DNA of 44,985 bases from Endomicrobium sp. (GTDB taxonomy: Bacteria > Elusimicrobiota > Endomicrobiia > Endomicrobiales > Endomicrobiaceae), in assembly GCA_031290625.1 (NCBI GenBank), contig JAITND010000021.1, positions 1-44,985 of the forward strand, written 5' to 3'. The position numbers and the translations under genes were made by a program. This document shows positions 44,868 through 44,985 of the stretch, piece after piece. Under the pieces are notes generated by a model. It saw only the letters and a program-made list of their open reading frames with translations. It was not told where the DNA came from and searched no databases. How positions within the stretch are numbered: the stretch's first letter is position 1; each line of letters begins with the position of its first letter.

Positions 44868-44985
44868 TTGTATCAGGTTGATATTAACGATGTAATAAGA
44901 AATTATGAATTAAAAAACCAAGAGGGCTTTTTATTTTGCCTATTTGATGCAATATCAAATGCTCTGTATTCTTCTATTGATAATA
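44868..44985 (+). CDS. start of a possible GHKL-type ATPase (runs off the window)
   Basis: A TTG preceded by GGGGAG opens a frame that is still open at the window end. It begins YQVDINDVIRNYELKNQEGF and continues FLFCLFDAISNALYSS. The LFDAISNAL(x)S pattern resembles the N-box helix of GHKL/HATPase proteins (E/D-A-I-x-N-S-x-D/H). Only 39 residues are visible, so the call is tentative. Confidence 0.4.
   Translation, partial: MYQVDINDVIRNYELKNQEGFLFCLFDAISNALYSSIDN

Overview
The window is an AT-rich bacterial chromosome segment made of two very different kinds of DNA. The housekeeping gene set and gene order (mprF-tilS-hpt-ftsH-folE-folP-cdaA-glmM-pdxJ-glmS, then a DUF4912/GH57 pair, argC-argJ, glyA) look like a Gram-negative-type bacterium. 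Together with the many freshly broken genes and several restriction-modification (R-M) modules, this fits a reduced-genome intracellular symbiont such as Endomicrobium (Elusimicrobiota) from termite-gut flagellates. That assignment is inference from gene content and style; no rRNA gene is present to confirm it.

Region 1 (about 1-7300) is a defence region. A decayed IS3-type transposase end and an unrecognised fragment precede a probable leaderless promoter. Then come an HsdS-like single-domain protein, an HNH endonuclease, two overlapping D12-class adenine methyltransferases, a second partial copy of the HsdS-like gene, a beta-class (SPPY) methyltransferase, and its partner restriction enzyme broken by a 4-bp tandem duplication. 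Two direct repeats of about 140 bp, 3754 bp apart, bracket the HNH/D12 cassette.

Region 2 (about 7300-16500) is mostly a gene graveyard: remnants of secreted proteins with recognisable signal peptides, a Pro/Ala protein with 60-bp tandem repeats, a Gln-rich secreted protein, two decayed AAA-ATPase-like/PD-(D/E)XK genes, mobile-element-like fragments and dispersed palindromic repeats. One palindromic element sits inside a tyrosine-recombinase remnant, between two 30-bp copies of its target. The one large intact gene here is a membrane sulfatase of the LTA synthase/phosphoglycerol transferase superfamily.

Region 3 (about 16590-42310) is well-kept core genome: an HD hydrolase, tRNA-Leu(CAG), a MATE exporter, an ABC ATPase, then a tight plus-strand operon joining envelope charge (mprF), tRNA lysidinylation (tilS), purine salvage (hpt), membrane proteolysis (ftsH), folate (folE, folP), c-di-AMP (cdaA) and UDP-GlcNAc precursors (glmM, glmS) with pdxJ. 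The usual CdaR regulator is reduced to a membrane stub of about 32 residues between cdaA and glmM. After a gap with large hairpins come acpS and nnrD, a truncated M20 peptidase, a DUF4912 gene, a frameshifted GH57 gene deleted into a degenerate GAF/HD-GYP gene, then rsmI, argC, argJ, a tsaC/Sua5-type gene and glyA with a strong terminator.

Region 4 (about 42390-44985) starts with a consensus promoter and tRNA-Asp(GTC), which looks like an integration site. An integrase N-terminal fragment runs into the tRNA 3' end. Next come a lipoprotein remnant, a Clp-fold serine protease (SDH_sah type) broken at a run of five G, a small partner ORF, an integrase C-terminal fragment, and the start of a possible GHKL-type ATPase cut by the window edge.

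A theme runs through the window: many broken genes are disrupted by one small slip (one base in a homopolymer, or a 4-bp tandem duplication) while the rest of the protein is still readable. That implies recent inactivation, phase variation, or assembly/consensus error at some of these sites.
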